Origin: Aquabacterium sp.
Lineage (GTDB): Bacteria > Pseudomonadota > Gammaproteobacteria > Burkholderiales > Burkholderiaceae_C
Assembly (NCBI RefSeq): GCF_030652515.1
Contig: NZ_JAUSAR010000137.1
Location: 40,874-104,873, forward strand
Direction of reading: 5' to 3'
Length of the DNA: 64,000 nt
Part shown: piece after piece, positions 28,389-39,495 of the stretch
Layout of the letters: each line of letters opens with the position of its first letter
How positions within the stretch are numbered: position 1 is the stretch's first letter
Made by a program: the position numbers and the translations under genes
The notes under the pieces: model-generated
The model's input: only the letters and a program-made list of their open reading frames with translations
Databases searched by the model: none
What the model was told of the DNA's origin: nothing

Positions 28389-29821
28389 GCACGATCCTGC
28401 AACAGGCGCAACGCGCGCTGCTCACCGCCCACGGACTGGAAGCCCGCCATCTGGAGCAGGTGTTCGGCAAGATGCTCGCGCACAAGGTGGACTACGCGGA
28501 CCTTTATTTTCAGTACAGCCGCGCCGAGAGCTGGTCGCTGGAAGAGGGCATCGTCAAATCCGGCAGCTTCAACATCGACCAGGGTGTGGGCGTGCGCGCG
28601 GTGAGCGGCGAGAAAACCGCTTTTGCCTATTCTGACGACATCACGCTGAACGCGCTGGAAGATGCCGCGCTGGCCACGCGCGCCATTGCGCGCCAGGGTG
28701 GCAAGCAGAAGGCGGCTCATCTGCACGCGGGCAAGTCGCATGATCTTTACCTGCCGCACGACCCCATCGCCACCCTCGGCGCCGGGGAAAAAGTGCAACT
28801 GCTGGAGCGCCTGGAACGCTGTGCGCGCGCGCTCGATCCGCGCGTCACGCAAGTGATGGCAAATCTGGCGGGCGAATACGATGTGGTGTTGATGACGCGC
28901 AACGACGGATTGATGAGCGCCGACATTCGCCCCCTGGTGCGACTCTCGCTGCAGGTGATAGTGGAAGGAGGCGGGCGTAGAGAGCAGGGTTCGTCGGGCG
29001 GCGGCGGGCGTTTCGGCTTCGACTATTTCACCGAAGAAGTGTTGCAGCGCTATGCAAAAGAAGCGGTGCACCAAGCGGTGATCAATCTCGATGCGCGCCC
29101 GGCCCCGGCGGGCAACATGACCGTGGTGCTGGGCAGCGGCTGGCCGGGCATTCTGCTGCACGAAGCGGTGGGTCACGGACTGGAGGGTGACTTCAATCGC
29201 AAGGGCAGTTCGTCATTTTCGGGGCGCATCGGCGAGCGCGTGGCGGCCAAGGGCGTCACCGTGGTGGACGACGGCACCATCGCTGGGCGGCGCGGCTCGC
29301 TCAACGTGGACGACGAGGGCAATCCCACGCAGCGCACCGTGCTGATCGAGGACGGTATCCTGCGCGGCTATCTGCAGGACACGATGAATGCGCGCCTGAT
29401 GGGCGTGCCGGTGACCGGCAACGCGCGGCGCGAATCGTTCGCGCACCTGCCCATTCCGCGCATGACCAACACCATGATGCTCAACGGCGACAAGACGCGC
29501 GACGAAATCATCGCCTCGGTCGAGCACGGCCTGTATGCGGCGAACTTCGGCGGCGGGCAGGTGGATATCACCAGCGGCAAGTTCGTGTTCTCCACCACCG
29601 AGGCGTACATGATCGAAAACGGCAAGATTACCTATCCGGTGAAGGGCGCGACGCTGATCGGCAACGGCCCGGATGCGCTGATGCGCGTGAGTATGATAGG
29701 CAACGACATGGCGCTCGATCCGGGCGTGGGCACTTGCGGCAAGGAAGGGCAGAGTGTGCCGGTGGGTGTGGGGCAGCCGACGCTGAGAATCGACGGGCTG
29801 ACCGTGGGGGGGACGGCGTAG
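28385..29821 (+). CDS. tldD: metalloprotease TldD
   Basis: TldD with TldE forms a heterodimeric zinc protease that trims unfolded peptides and matures some modified peptides such as microcin B17. It has 478 residues. The HExxH-like motif is [12 protein letters not shown] (His259, Glu260, His264). [14 protein letters not shown] near the N-terminus and [19 protein letters not shown] in the C-terminal domain are conserved. No tldE (pmbA) is in the window. The start overlaps the amidase stop. Confidence 0.95.
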   Translation: MSTILQQAQRALLTAHGLEARHLEQVFGKMLAHKVDYADLYFQYSRAESWSLEEGIVKSGSFNIDQGVGVRAVSGEKTAFAYSDDITLNALEDAALATRAIARQGGKQKAAHLHAGKSHDLYLPHDPIATLGAGEKVQLLERLERCARALDPRVTQVMANLAGEYDVVLMTRNDGLMSADIRPLVRLSLQVIVEGGGRREQGSSGGGGRFGFDYFTEEVLQRYAKEAVHQAVINLDARPAPAGNMTVVLGSGWPGILLHEAVGHGLEGDFNRKGSSSFSGRIGERVAAKGVTVVDDGTIAGRRGSLNVDDEGNPTQRTVLIEDGILRGYLQDTMNARLMGVPVTGNARRESFAHLPIPRMTNTMMLNGDKTRDEIIASVEHGLYAANFGGGQVDITSGKFVFSTTEAYMIENGKITYPVKGATLIGNGPDALMRVSMIGNDMALDPGVGTCGKEGQSVPVGVGQPTLRIDGLTVGGTA

Positions 29822-29892
29822 GCAATGTCCCTGGAATGAGGCGGCCTGCGTTCGGATTGGAATAAATAACAGACTGGACAGGGAGAGCAAAG

Positions 29893-30318
29893 ATGGCACT
29901 GGTATGGCGTGAACAGTTGAGCGTGGGCAACGAGGTGATCGATTCCGATCACCGGTATCTCATCGATATCGTCAACCGGATCGAGGAATCATTGGGCAAC
30001 AAAAATCGGAAAGAACTGATTGCCGGGGTGGATAGCCTTGGCAATTACTCGCAGCAGCATTTCGTCAGGGAAGAAAAGATCGCGCTTGCGGCCGGCTACA
30101 AACAGGTGCCCAACCTGAGCGAATCCCACGCCGCTTTGCTCGTGAAACTCGAACAGGTAAAGCGTGACGTGGAAGCGATGGGGCAGGAATGGTCGGCTGA
30201 AACGGCCAAAGCCCTTACTTCCTTGCTGCGGGACTGGCTGATCGACCATGTCATCAAGGAAGACCTGCTGATGAAGCCCACGCTGCAGAAGCATTCCCCG
30301 TTGTTTGATCCGCGATAG
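29893..30318 (+). CDS. bacteriohemerythrin with an altered metal site
   Basis: The 141-residue single-domain protein is of the O2-binding hemerythrin type. Ligands seen are His20 (DSDHRYL), His56 and Glu60 (HFVREEK), His79 (SESHAALL) and the C-terminal pair His119/Asp124 (HVIKED). The usual helix-C HxxxH is not intact: His79 has no second His four residues on, so one iron ligand seems missing or shifted. AGGGAGAGC precedes the ATG. It converges with two further hemerythrin genes. Confidence 0.85.
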   Translation: MALVWREQLSVGNEVIDSDHRYLIDIVNRIEESLGNKNRKELIAGVDSLGNYSQQHFVREEKIALAAGYKQVPNLSESHAALLVKLEQVKRDVEAMGQEWSAETAKALTSLLRDWLIDHVIKEDLLMKPTLQKHSPLFDPR

Positions 30319-30332
30319 TGCGGGCCGCAGGG

Positions 30333-30728
30333 CTAGGTATCTGCCTGTCGCGGCAGCGACAGGTGTTTTGCCGTGATGAAATCGCGCATGTTCACGTGGC
30401 TGACGAACCATTCGGCCAGTTCGTTCTCCAGATAATCCAGCAATACCTTGCGGTCATGTCTTTGTTGCCACTGAGCGATGCGCTGCGCCAGCTTGTTCAG
30501 CGCGCGGTCGTGGTGTGTCTTGTGTCCGTCGGCGCCGGGGAAATTGGCCGTTTGCATGGCCTGCTCCTCGGCGGCGAACTGTTGTTGCAGATGCTGTTGC
30601 AGGCTTTGCAGTTGTGCGTCGATCTCGCCTTCCGGGGCTTCGTTGTCCAGCAGGTCGAGCAGGGCGTTGAGCAGTTCGGCGAAGGCGGAATGGTCGAACA
30701 GTCGCGCGGGATCTACGGTATGGCTCAT
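30333..30728 (-). CDS. hemerythrin-domain protein with a Gln replacing one His
   Basis: The 131-residue protein has a hemerythrin fold. Visible ligands are His13 (FDHSAF), the helix-C pair HKTHH and the C-terminal SHVNMRD (H-x4-D). The helix-B motif, normally HFxxEExxM, reads QFAAEEQAM, so the first His is Gln. The start at 30728 overlaps the stop of the upstream hemerythrin gene (ATGA), so the two are co-translated. A longer open frame through the neighbour is out-of-frame sequence. Confidence 0.83.
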   Translation of the reverse strand: MSHTVDPARLFDHSAFAELLNALLDLLDNEAPEGEIDAQLQSLQQHLQQQFAAEEQAMQTANFPGADGHKTHHDRALNKLAQRIAQWQQRHDRKVLLDYLENELAEWFVSHVNMRDFITAKHLSLPRQADT

Positions 30729-31129
30729 GTCCGCACCCCGCGCTGCGCTTCGATGAAGCCCGCTGTCACGAAATCCATGGTTGCCACGTGGTTGACGAAC
30801 CAGTCGCCGACCGGCCCTTCCAGCCAATCGCGCAAATCGTCCCGCTTTCGCCCTTGTTTCCAATAGGCTATCTTCGCCGCCATGTCGGCCAGTACGGCGT
30901 CGTGCTCGCCTTTGTGTACGGGGGACGGGGGAAAGCGGGTTTCCTGCATATGGCGTTCTTCCTCTGCAAAGTGGTGGCGGGTGTGTTCCAGCAACTCGTC
31001 GAGCGATCCATCCAGCGCGGTTTCCGGTGATAGTGCGTCCAGTTGGGTGAGCAGTCCGGCACGCAGCGCGACGAACTCGGCATGGTCGCGGTTCATAAAG
31101 TCGAGAGGGACTTGAGGGTAGTTCAACAT
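30725..31129 (-). CDS. bacteriohemerythrin with complete ligand set
   Basis: The 134-residue protein has the full canonical set: His16 (NRDHAEF), HHFAEEERHM, HKGEH (H-x3-H) and NHVATMD (H-x4-D), so a di-iron O2-binding site is expected. The start MLNYPQVPLDF is at 31129; the upstream in-frame ATG near 31168 would overlap the ribF promoter region. It is the first gene of a two-gene hemerythrin unit on the - strand. Roles could be O2 sensing, delivery or iron storage. Confidence 0.88.
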   Translation of the reverse strand: MLNYPQVPLDFMNRDHAEFVALRAGLLTQLDALSPETALDGSLDELLEHTRHHFAEEERHMQETRFPPSPVHKGEHDAVLADMAAKIAYWKQGRKRDDLRDWLEGPVGDWFVNHVATMDFVTAGFIEAQRGVRT

Positions 31130-31185
31130 AGATTCCTTGTATGGGTGGGGCTCGGCGGCCCATCTCACGGTATAATCCGCGACCT

Positions 31186-32112
31186 ATGCAAATTCTACGC
31201 GGTCTTTACTCTGCTGACACTCAAACGGTTGCGGTCACCATCGGTAACTTCGACGGCGTTCATCTCGGCCATCAGGCGCTCCTCAATGAACTGAAGACGG
31301 TGGCGCACGGGCGCGGGTTGCAGACGGCGGTGGTGATCTTCGAGCCGCATCCGCGCGAATTCTTTGCCCCGCAACAGGCTCCGGCGCGGCTCACCAGCCT
31401 GCGTGAAAAGCTGGAGCTGTTCGAGACAATGGGCGTGGATCGTGTGCACGTGTGCCGTTTCGACGCGCAGTTTGCGCAGAAGTCTGCGGCAGAATTCATT
31501 CTTGCACTGCATGAAAAACTGCATGCGAAGTTCGTGCTGATCGGCGACGATTTTCGTTTCGGCAGCGGGCGTGCGGGCGATTTTGCGCTGGTGCAGAAGA
31601 TTGGCGCCGAGCGCGGCTTCGAGGTTCAGGCGGAGCACAGTGTCCTGCACGAAGGCGTGCGCATTTCCAGCACTGCGATACGCGCGGAATTGGCGGCGGG
31701 GCAGATTCGCAAAGCGCGCGAATACCTGGGGCGACCCTACAGTATCAGCGGGCGCGTGGTGCACGGCGATGCCACGGGACGCAAACTGGGCTATCCCACG
31801 GCGAATATCCAGTTGAAACACAATCTGCCGCCGCTAAAAGGGATATACGTAGTGCTGGCGCATGCCGAAGGGCTGGGTGTGCTGCAGGGTGTGGCGAGCC
31901 TGGGCGTACGCCCGACGCTGAAAATAGATGCCAAACCGGTGTTGGAAGTGCATCTGTTTGAATTCGCGCAGCAGATTTACGGCAAGCATCTGCGCGTGGA
32001 GTTCCTGCAGAAGCTGCGCGACGAGCAGAAGTTTAACGGGTTGGACGAGCTGACGCGGCAGATCGCGTTGGATGTTGAAAATGCAAAGCAATGGTTCATA
32101 GATCATGAGTGA
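31186..32112 (+). CDS. ribF: bifunctional riboflavin kinase / FAD synthetase
   Basis: It phosphorylates riboflavin to FMN and adenylylates FMN to FAD. The 308-residue protein has an N-terminal nucleotidyltransferase domain ([16 protein letters not shown], with ISSTAIR later) and a C-terminal kinase domain with [20 protein letters not shown] and GYPTANI. A TATAAT lies at 31171-31176, only 10 bases before the ATG at 31186, so the transcript leader would be very short. The end overlaps ileS by 8 bases. Confidence 0.96.
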   Translation: MQILRGLYSADTQTVAVTIGNFDGVHLGHQALLNELKTVAHGRGLQTAVVIFEPHPREFFAPQQAPARLTSLREKLELFETMGVDRVHVCRFDAQFAQKSAAEFILALHEKLHAKFVLIGDDFRFGSGRAGDFALVQKIGAERGFEVQAEHSVLHEGVRISSTAIRAELAAGQIRKAREYLGRPYSISGRVVHGDATGRKLGYPTANIQLKHNLPPLKGIYVVLAHAEGLGVLQGVASLGVRPTLKIDAKPVLEVHLFEFAQQIYGKHLRVEFLQKLRDEQKFNGLDELTRQIALDVENAKQWFIDHE

Positions 32113-34912
32113 AGACAAAAAGAAATATCCGCTGAATCTCCCCGACACGGCATTCCCGATGCGCGGCGACCTCGCCAAGCGCGAGCCGCTGATGCTGGCG
32201 CAATGGCAGGCGCAACAGCGCTACCAGCGCATCCGCGCAGCGGCGAAGGGGCGCCCGAAATTCATTCTGCATGACGGCCCGCCTTACGCCAACGGCGATA
32301 TTCACCTCGGCCATGCGGTGAACAAGGTGCTGAAAGACATCATCGTCAAGTCCAAGACGCTGGCCGGGTTTGATGCTCCGTACGTGCCGGGTTGGGATTG
32401 TCACGGCCTGCCCATCGAGTTGCAGGTGGAAAAGAAACACGGCAAGGCCATCCCCGCATCGCAGTTTCGCGAGCTGTGCCGCGAATATGCGAAGGCGCAG
32501 GTGGAACGCCAGAAAAAGGACTTCATCCGCCTCGGCATCATCGGCGACTGGGATCATCCCTACCTGACCATGGATTTTCAGACCGAGGCCGACATCATTC
32601 GCGCGCTCGGCAAGATTCATGAGCGCGGCTACTTGTATCAAGGGCGCAAGCCGGTGAACTGGTGTCTGGATTGCCAATCCGCATTGGCCGAAGCCGAAGT
32701 GGAATACGAAGACAAAGTCTCGGCAGCCATCGACGTCGGCTTCGAGGTGAAAGACAAACATGCCGTGGAAAAGGCGTTCGGCGTATCGCTGCCGGGCAGC
32801 GCCAAGGTATATGCGGTGATCTGGACCACCACGCCGTGGACCTTGCCTGCCAACCAGGGTGTAAGCGTGCATCCGGCGCTGGAATACGACCTGATCAAGA
32901 CCGACAAGGGCTACCTGATTCTGGCGTACGATCTGGCGACCGATTGCCTGAAGCGCTACGAATTGGGCGGCAGCAACGACCGCGGCGACGGTGTCGCTGC
33001 CACTTGCTATGGATCGGCACTGGAAGGACTGTCTTTGCAGCACCCGTTCTACGACCGCGTCGTGCCCGTCATCTGCGGCGAACATGTCACGCTGGAAGCG
33101 GGTACCGGGCTGGTGCATACCGCACCGGCGCACGGCGTGGACGACTACGTGGTCGGCCAGCGCTACAACCTGCCGAACGAGAATCCCGTGGGCGACGACG
33201 GCAAGTTCATCTCCACCACGCCCGCAGTCGGCGGCACGCCGCTGGCCGGCGTGTTCGTGTGGAAAGCTAACGATATCGTGCTGCAAGCGATTGAGGCGAG
33301 CGGACACCTGCTGCATCAGGAAAAAGTGAAGCACAGCTACCCGCATTGCTGGCGCCACAAAACGCCGATCATCTTCCGCTCCACGCCGCAGTGGTTCATT
33401 GGCATGACTCAGGGGGAGCGCGAGCCGTTGCGCGATTTGGCGAACAAAGCCGTCGATCAGACGCAGTTCTTCCCGTCCTGGGGGCGCGCACGTCTGGAGG
33501 CCATGATCAAGAATCGTCCCGACTGGTGCGTGTCGCGCCAGCGCAACTGGGGTGTGCCGATGCCGTTCTTCGTGCACAAGGAGACGATGGCACTGCATCC
33601 GCGCTCGACAGAATTGCTGGAGCAGGTCGCCAAACTGGTGGAGAAGTCCGGCATCGAAGCGTGGTTCAGCCTGAATAGCGTGGACTTGCTGGGCGACGAC
33701 GCGCCGCATTACCGCAAGCTCTCCGATACGCTGGATGTGTGGTTCGATTCCGGTGTGACGCACTTCTCGGTGCTGCGCAAGCGTGAAGAATTGGCCTATC
33801 CCGCCGACTTGTACCTGGAAGGTTCAGACCAGCATCGCGGCTGGTTCCAGAGTTCGTTGCTGACAGGTTGCGCAATCGACGGACGCGCGCCCTACCGGCA
33901 ATTGCTCACGCACGGCTTCACGGTGGACGAGAAGGGCCACAAGATGTCGAAGTCCAAGGGCAACGGCATCGAGCCGCAGGATATTTGCAACAGGCTGGGT
34001 GCAGACATGCTGCGCCTGTGGATCGCCTCGACCGATTATTCGGGTGAAATCTCGCTGTCAGAAGAAATATTGAAGCGCGTGACCGACAGCTACCGCCGCA
34101 TTCGCAACACACTGCGCTTCCTGCTGGCGAATATCGCCGACTTTGATATCAAGCGCGATGCGATGCCCGTGGATCAATGGCTGGAAATCGACCGCTACGC
34201 GCTGTCGCTGGTGCAGAAACTGCAGGAAGAAGTGTGCGGCGATTACGAATGCTATGAGTTTCACTTCGCTGTGCAGAAATTGCAGGGCTTTTGTACGGAA
34301 GAGTTGGGAGGTTTCTATCTCGATATCCTGAAAGACCGTTTGTACACCGCAGGCGAGAACTCCAAAGCGCGCCGTTCCGCGCAGAACGCGCTGTATCACA
34401 TCACCCAGTCGCTGGCGCGATTGATTGCGCCTATCCTGAGCTTCACCGGCGAAGAAGTGTGGGCGGTGTTGAACGGCAAGGACAGCGAGAGCGTGTTCGA
34501 GCAGCTCTGGTACAAGTTGCCCGATTCCGGACTGAAGGGCGCAGAAGTTAGCGCCTGGACCGACATCCGGGCCGTGCGCGAACAAGTGAACAAGAAACTG
34601 GAAGAGCAGCGGACGACCGGCGCCATCGGCTCAGCCCTGCAGGCCGAAGTCGATGTGTATGCGCCGAAAGCGACCTTCGAACTGCTTTCGCGTCTGGGGG
34701 ATGATCTGCGGCTGGTGTTCATCACTTCGCGCGCCAATGTGCATCTGCGCGAGGGCGAGTTGGAGATCAGCGCCGTGCCGAGCGCGCACGCCAAATGCGA
34801 ACGCTGCTGGCATTACCGCTCAGATGTTGGCAGCGATGCCGCGCATCCGACATTGTGCGGGCGCTGCGTGAGCAATCTGTTCGGTAGCGGCGAGGCGCGC
34901 ACTCATGCTTAA
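32105..34912 (+). CDS. ileS: isoleucyl-tRNA synthetase
   Basis: This class I enzyme has 935 residues, the bacterial type with a C-terminal zinc finger. The HIGH-type motif is [11 protein letters not shown] and the KMSKS loop is KMSKSKGNG. The editing domain contains [13 protein letters not shown]. The C-terminal zinc ligands are in CERCWHYR and LCGRC. It lies between ribF and lspA with overlaps on both sides, forming the conserved ribF-ileS-lspA-ispH unit. Confidence 0.98.
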   Translation: MSEDKKKYPLNLPDTAFPMRGDLAKREPLMLAQWQAQQRYQRIRAAAKGRPKFILHDGPPYANGDIHLGHAVNKVLKDIIVKSKTLAGFDAPYVPGWDCHGLPIELQVEKKHGKAIPASQFRELCREYAKAQVERQKKDFIRLGIIGDWDHPYLTMDFQTEADIIRALGKIHERGYLYQGRKPVNWCLDCQSALAEAEVEYEDKVSAAIDVGFEVKDKHAVEKAFGVSLPGSAKVYAVIWTTTPWTLPANQGVSVHPALEYDLIKTDKGYLILAYDLATDCLKRYELGGSNDRGDGVAATCYGSALEGLSLQHPFYDRVVPVICGEHVTLEAGTGLVHTAPAHGVDDYVVGQRYNLPNENPVGDDGKFISTTPAVGGTPLAGVFVWKANDIVLQAIEASGHLLHQEKVKHSYPHCWRHKTPIIFRSTPQWFIGMTQGEREPLRDLANKAVDQTQFFPSWGRARLEAMIKNRPDWCVSRQRNWGVPMPFFVHKETMALHPRSTELLEQVAKLVEKSGIEAWFSLNSVDLLGDDAPHYRKLSDTLDVWFDSGVTHFSVLRKREELAYPADLYLEGSDQHRGWFQSSLLTGCAIDGRAPYRQLLTHGFTVDEKGHKMSKSKGNGIEPQDICNRLGADMLRLWIASTDYSGEISLSEEILKRVTDSYRRIRNTLRFLLANIADFDIKRDAMPVDQWLEIDRYALSLVQKLQEEVCGDYECYEFHFAVQKLQGFCTEELGGFYLDILKDRLYTAGENSKARRSAQNALYHITQSLARLIAPILSFTGEEVWAVLNGKDSESVFEQLWYKLPDSGLKGAEVSAWTDIRAVREQVNKKLEEQRTTGAIGSALQAEVDVYAPKATFELLSRLGDDLRLVFITSRANVHLREGELEISAVPSAHAKCERCWHYRSDVGSDAAHPTLCGRCVSNLFGSGEARTHA

Positions 34913-35381
34913 GCGCTGGTTGTTGATTTCGGCTGTCGTCATCGTGCTCGACCAGTTGAGCAAGGCAGCCATCAATAGCCATTTCGTCTATGGCGAGAGC
35001 ATGGCGGTCACGTCGTTCTTCAACCTGGTGCTGGCGCACAACACGGGTGCCGCATTCAGCTTTCTGAGCGAGGCGGGTGGTATGCAACGCTGGCTCTTCA
35101 GCTTCGTGGCCGTTGCCGCTTCGGTCTGGATCGTGTGGCTGCTGCGCAAACACCAGACGGAAATGCTTTTCAGCTTTTCGCTGGCCTTCATTCTGGGCGG
35201 TGCGCTGGGTAATTTGATCGACCGCATTGCCTACGGCTACGTGGTGGACTTTCTGGATTTCCACTGGAGCGGCTACCACTTCGCCGCGTTCAATGTGGCC
35301 GATTCCGCCATCACCTGCGGGGCCGCCTTGTTGATCTGGGACAGTTTCAGGGGCAAAGAGCATGGAACTGCTGCTCGCTAA
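34905..35381 (+). CDS. lspA: lipoprotein signal peptidase
   Basis: LspA is the aspartyl signal peptidase that cleaves diacylated prolipoproteins. The 158-residue protein has four membrane helices. Catalytic aspartates lie in [11 protein letters not shown] and [15 protein letters not shown] and NTGAAFSFL are further conserved motifs. It overlaps ileS by 8 bases and ispH by 20 bases. It would process the lipoproteins encoded at 2891 and 52267. Confidence 0.97.
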   Translation: MLKRWLLISAVVIVLDQLSKAAINSHFVYGESMAVTSFFNLVLAHNTGAAFSFLSEAGGMQRWLFSFVAVAASVWIVWLLRKHQTEMLFSFSLAFILGGALGNLIDRIAYGYVVDFLDFHWSGYHFAAFNVADSAITCGAALLIWDSFRGKEHGTAAR

Positions 35382-36285
35382 TCCGCGCGGATTCTGCGCG
35401 GGTGTGGATCGCGCCATTGCGATTGTCGAGCGTGCTTTGGCTTTGCACGGCGCGCCCATCTATGTGCGCCACGAAGTGGTGCACAACAAATTCGTGGTGG
35501 ACAGCCTGAAAGCCAAGGGCGCGATTTTCATCGAAGACTTGGCCGATGTGCCCTCCGGCAGCATCCTTATTTTCAGCGCGCACGGCGTGCCGCAATCGGT
35601 GCGGCGTGAAGCCGAGGCGCGCGGCCTGACCGTGTTCGACGCGACCTGCCCGCTTGTGACCAAGGTGCACATCGAAGTCTCGCGCATGCGCCAGCAGGGC
35701 AAAGAAGTCATCATGATCGGCCACAAAGGTCACCCCGAAGTGGAAGGCACGATGGGGCAAAGCACGGGTGGCATGTATCTGGTCGAGACGCCTGCCGATG
35801 TCGAAAACCTGAAAGTGCAGGACGAACTGAACCTGACTTATGTTACGCAGACCACGCTGTCCATCGACGATGCGAGCGTCACCATCGCTGCGCTCAAAGT
35901 GCGCTTCCCGGCGATCACCGGGCCGCGCAAGGACGACATTTGCTATGCCACGCAAAACCGCCAGGATTCGGTCAAGATGCTGGCCAGGCAATGCGATCTC
36001 GTCATCGTGGTCGGCTCGCCGAACAGTTCCAACTCCAACCGGCTGCGCGAAGTGGCAAAGAATCTCAACGTACCGGCCTATCTCATCGACAATGCCAGCG
36101 AACTCCGGCCGGAATGGCTGCAAGCCAAACCGCGCGTCGGAATCACCGCCGGCGCCTCCGCGCCGGAAGTGCTGGTGCAGGAAGTCATTGCGCGTCTGAA
36201 AGAGTTGGGCGCCGTCAGCGTGCGCGAAGCGGACGGCATTCGGGAGAACGTGGTGTTCCCCTTGCCGAAGGCATTGGCCGGGTAA
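35362..36285 (+). CDS. ispH: 4-hydroxy-3-methylbut-2-enyl diphosphate reductase
   Basis: IspH performs the last step of the MEP isoprenoid pathway, making IPP and DMAPP with a [4Fe-4S] cluster. It has 307 residues. The three cluster cysteines are in [20 protein letters not shown] and [11 protein letters not shown]. Catalytic Glu lies in the [10 protein letters not shown] region. It starts inside lspA, a tight overlap that suggests coupled translation. Confidence 0.97.
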   Translation: MELLLANPRGFCAGVDRAIAIVERALALHGAPIYVRHEVVHNKFVVDSLKAKGAIFIEDLADVPSGSILIFSAHGVPQSVRREAEARGLTVFDATCPLVTKVHIEVSRMRQQGKEVIMIGHKGHPEVEGTMGQSTGGMYLVETPADVENLKVQDELNLTYVTQTTLSIDDASVTIAALKVRFPAITGPRKDDICYATQNRQDSVKMLARQCDLVIVVGSPNSSNSNRLREVAKNLNVPAYLIDNASELRPEWLQAKPRVGITAGASAPEVLVQEVIARLKELGAVSVREADGIRENVVFPLPKALAG

Positions 36286-36302
36286 CGAACAAGGGTGGCC
36301 AA

Positions 36303-37334
36303 TTGAAATCGAATCTGGTGATAGGCGCCGGCGCGCTGGGACTGGCAACGGCGGAGGCGCTGTTGCGGCAGGGCGACGATGTGACCGTGCTGGAACGGGG
36401 TTTGGTCGGCCGGGAGTCTTCGTGGGCAGGCGGAGGGATTTTGTCCCCGCTTTGTCTATGGGATTATCCGGATGAAGTGAACCGTCTGGCTTTGCGCGGA
36501 ATGAGCCAGTTCGGCGCGCTGGCCGAGACGCTGCTCCAGTCTACCGGCATCGATCCCGAATATAACCGCTGCGGCATGCTGGTATTGCCGCCGTTGGATA
36601 TGCAGGCGGCCATGACATGGTGCACGGCGCATGGCGTGAAGGTGCAGCAACAGGGCGACGGCTTGTTGTTGCCCGACGTCGCCCAGGCCCGCAACCCGCG
36701 CCTGTTGCAAGCCCTGCGCGCAAGGGTCGAAAAGCTCGGCGGGCGCATCGTCGAACAATGCGAAGTCGGGGAGGTCGTGGTCAATGCCGGCCGGGTCGGG
36801 CATCTGGCGACGACGCAGGGCAATTTCAGCGCGGACGCCTACATCGTGACCGCAGGCGCATGGAGCAAGGTGCTGTTGGGCGCACACGCGCTGAAGCTCG
36901 ACATCAAGCCGATACGCGGCCAGATGCTGCTGTTCAAATTCGACACGCCCCCGCTGCCGCATATCGTGCTGCAGGGCGATGTTTACCTCATTCCGCGACG
37001 CGACGGCCATTTGCTGCTGGGCAGCACGCGCGAAGATGCGGGCTTCGACAAATCCACCACCGATGAAGCACGCGAAATGCTGCTGCAACGGGGCGCCGCC
37101 TTGCTTCCCGCCCTGCGCGACAGGCCCGTGGTCAAGCACTGGGCGGGCTTGCGTCCGGCTTCGCCCGGCAATATCCCCACCATAGGCCGCCATCCGCAAC
37201 TGCCCAACCTCTACATCAACAGCGGCCATTTCCGCTACGGCGTGACCATGTCCCCCGCAGCCGTGGAAGTGCTGCTCAATACCATGAACGGGACGCCGCA
37301 ACCTTTCGATGTTTCTCCTTATCTTTGGCGTTAA
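36303..37334 (+). CDS. thiO: FAD-dependent glycine oxidase-like protein
   Basis: The 343-residue DAO-family oxidase has an N-terminal FAD-binding motif (VIGAGALGLATAEAL) and ERGLVGRESSWAGGGIL, a ThiO hallmark. The C-terminal HWAGLRPASPGNIPTIG and GHFRYGVTMSPA also match. ThiO oxidises glycine to iminoglycine for the thiazole of thiamine. The start is taken as TTG 36303 with GGGTGG upstream, because no ATG lies before the FAD motif. No other thiamine genes are near, so another D-amino acid substrate is possible. Confidence 0.85.
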   Translation: MKSNLVIGAGALGLATAEALLRQGDDVTVLERGLVGRESSWAGGGILSPLCLWDYPDEVNRLALRGMSQFGALAETLLQSTGIDPEYNRCGMLVLPPLDMQAAMTWCTAHGVKVQQQGDGLLLPDVAQARNPRLLQALRARVEKLGGRIVEQCEVGEVVVNAGRVGHLATTQGNFSADAYIVTAGAWSKVLLGAHALKLDIKPIRGQMLLFKFDTPPLPHIVLQGDVYLIPRRDGHLLLGSTREDAGFDKSTTDEAREMLLQRGAALLPALRDRPVVKHWAGLRPASPGNIPTIGRHPQLPNLYINSGHFRYGVTMSPAAVEVLLNTMNGTPQPFDVSPYLWR

Positions 37335-37337
37335 TCG

Positions 37338-37367
37338 TTGCCGCTTGGTAGCCTCTCCGCTTATAAT
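37338..37367 (+). promoter_or_regulatory. promoter of tRNA-Thr
   Basis: A -35-like TTGCCG (37338-37343) and a perfect -10 TATAAT (37362-37367) are spaced by 18 bases, placing the start site a few bases before the tRNA 5' end at 37380. Confidence 0.65.
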
Positions 37368-37379
37368 CCGCGCCGGAAG

Positions 37380-37455
37380 GCCGATGTAGCTCAGTCGGTA
37401 GAGCAACGCACTCGTAACGCGTAGGTCACCAGTTCGATTCCGGTCATCGGCACCA
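37380..37455 (+). tRNA. tRNA-Thr (anticodon CGU)
   Basis: A 76-base cloverleaf: acceptor GCCGATG pairs with CATCGGC, the D arm is GCTC...GAGC, the anticodon loop is CTCGTAA (anticodon CGT, reading ACG), the T arm is CCAG-TTCGATT-CCGG, and CCA is encoded. One anticodon-stem pair next to the loop (A-C) is a mismatch. It lies alone between thiO and the exporter operon. Confidence 0.95.
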
Positions 37456-37497
37456 CCTTCCAGTTTCACATTTCGCAGTGAACAGTCAGGAGCAGCA

Positions 37498-38675
37498 ATG
37501 ACTTTCCCGCAACTCGGCAGCATTCCTCCGAAGTACAAGAAATTTGCCATTCTCGCTATCGTCGTCGCCGCATTGGCGGTCGGCATCGGGTTTCTCACGC
37601 GCAGCAAACCCATTTCAGTTGTACTGCAAAAAGTCGAACGCGGCACCGTGGAAGCGTCGGTCAGTAACACGCGCGCGGGCACCGTGAATGCGTGTCGTCG
37701 CGCCAAGATGTCGCCGTCCGCGGGCGGGCAGATATCCAAGCTGCGGGTAAAAAAGGGCCAGCGCGTAAAGAAGGGTGAGGTGCTGCTGGAACTGTGGAAT
37801 GACGACCTGCATGCGCAGGAAAGCCTGGCCCGGGATCAACTCAATGTCGCGCTGACGCGGGTGCAGGAAGTCTGCACCATGGCCGATGCCGCGCAACGCG
37901 ACGCCGTGCGCTCGCAGGAACTGCGCGACAAGGGATTTATCTCCGCCCAGCAACTTGATCGCGCGCTCACCGATGCGTCGGCACGCCAATCCGCCTGCGC
38001 CTCGGCCAAGGGCGACATCGAACAAAGCAAATCGCGCATCGAACTGGCGCGCGCCGGGCTGGATCGCATGGTGCTGCGCGCACCGTTCAACGGCGTGGTA
38101 GCGGATATCAGCGGCGAACTGGGTGAATACGCAACGCCGTCGCCGCCCGGCATTCTGACTATCCCCGCCATCGACCTGATCGACGACAGTTGCCTTTATG
38201 TGAGCGCGCCCATCGACGAAGTGGATGCCGCCAAACTCAAGGTCGGGCAGCGCAGCCGCATCACGCTGGACGCGATCAAGGGCCGCACTTTCGACGGCAA
38301 GGTACGGCGCATCGCACCCTATGTGCTCGACCTGGAAAAACAGGCGCGCACGGTCGAAGTGGAAGTCGAGTTCGACAAGCTCTCCGCCAATGACAACCTG
38401 CTGGTCGGCTACAGCGCCGATGTCGAGATTATCCATGACGTGCGCAAGCAGGTGCCGCGCATCCCGGCGCAGACGCTGATGGAGGGCAATCGCGTACTGT
38501 TTTACGGCAGCAAAGGCATGCTGGAAGAACGCAAGGTGGCGACCGGATTATCCAACTGGGAATATACCGAAGTGGTCTCCGGTCTGAATGAAGGCGACCA
38601 GATCGTGTTATCGCTGGACAGGGCGGGCGTGAAGGCGGGCGTGCGCGTCGTGCCGGAAGAAGCCAAGCCGGCACA

Positions 38676-38679
<4 letters not shown>
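37498..38679 (+). CDS. periplasmic membrane fusion protein of an ABC exporter (MacA/HlyD type)
   Basis: The 393-residue protein has an N-terminal membrane anchor (FAILAIVVAALAVGIGF), a lipoyl-like hairpin half (GQISKLRVKKGQRVKKGEVLLEL), a coiled-coil hairpin (about residues 95-190), the second lipoyl half (VLRAPFNGVVADISGELGEY) and a beta-barrel domain. It would link the inner-membrane transporter to an outer-membrane channel. The stop overlaps the ATPase gene by 4 bases. The substrate is unknown. Confidence 0.9.
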
Positions 38680-39365
<686 letters not shown>

Positions 39366-39375
39366 AACTCTTTCC

Positions 39376-39489
39376 CGTCAATCCGGCGCAGGCCGGAATC
39401 CAGCGTTGTTATTCAATAGGCATTTAATTGTTGTCCTGCTTCGCAGGGCTTGTTCAATTTGCTGGATTCCGGCATGCGCCGGAATGACG
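39376..39489. repeat. palindromic dispersed repeat inside the exporter operon
   Basis: Terminal 29-bp inverted arms occupy 39376-39404 and 39461-39489, with ends CGTCAATCCGGCGCAGG and the complement of GCGCCGGAATGACG. The loop has a smaller palindrome (CCTGC TTC GCAGG). The ATTCCGGC-GCAGGCCGGAAT wording belongs to a repeat class widespread in Beta- and Gammaproteobacteria. It separates the ATPase and first permease genes and could form a strong mRNA hairpin there. Confidence 0.8.
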
Positions 39490-39495
39490 CGGTAA

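Noticed and set aside
30333..31163. A 276-codon open frame that would fuse two hemerythrins
   Set aside because: The upper part reads the wrong frame of the neighbouring hemerythrin; the real genes overlap by ATGA at 30725-30728.
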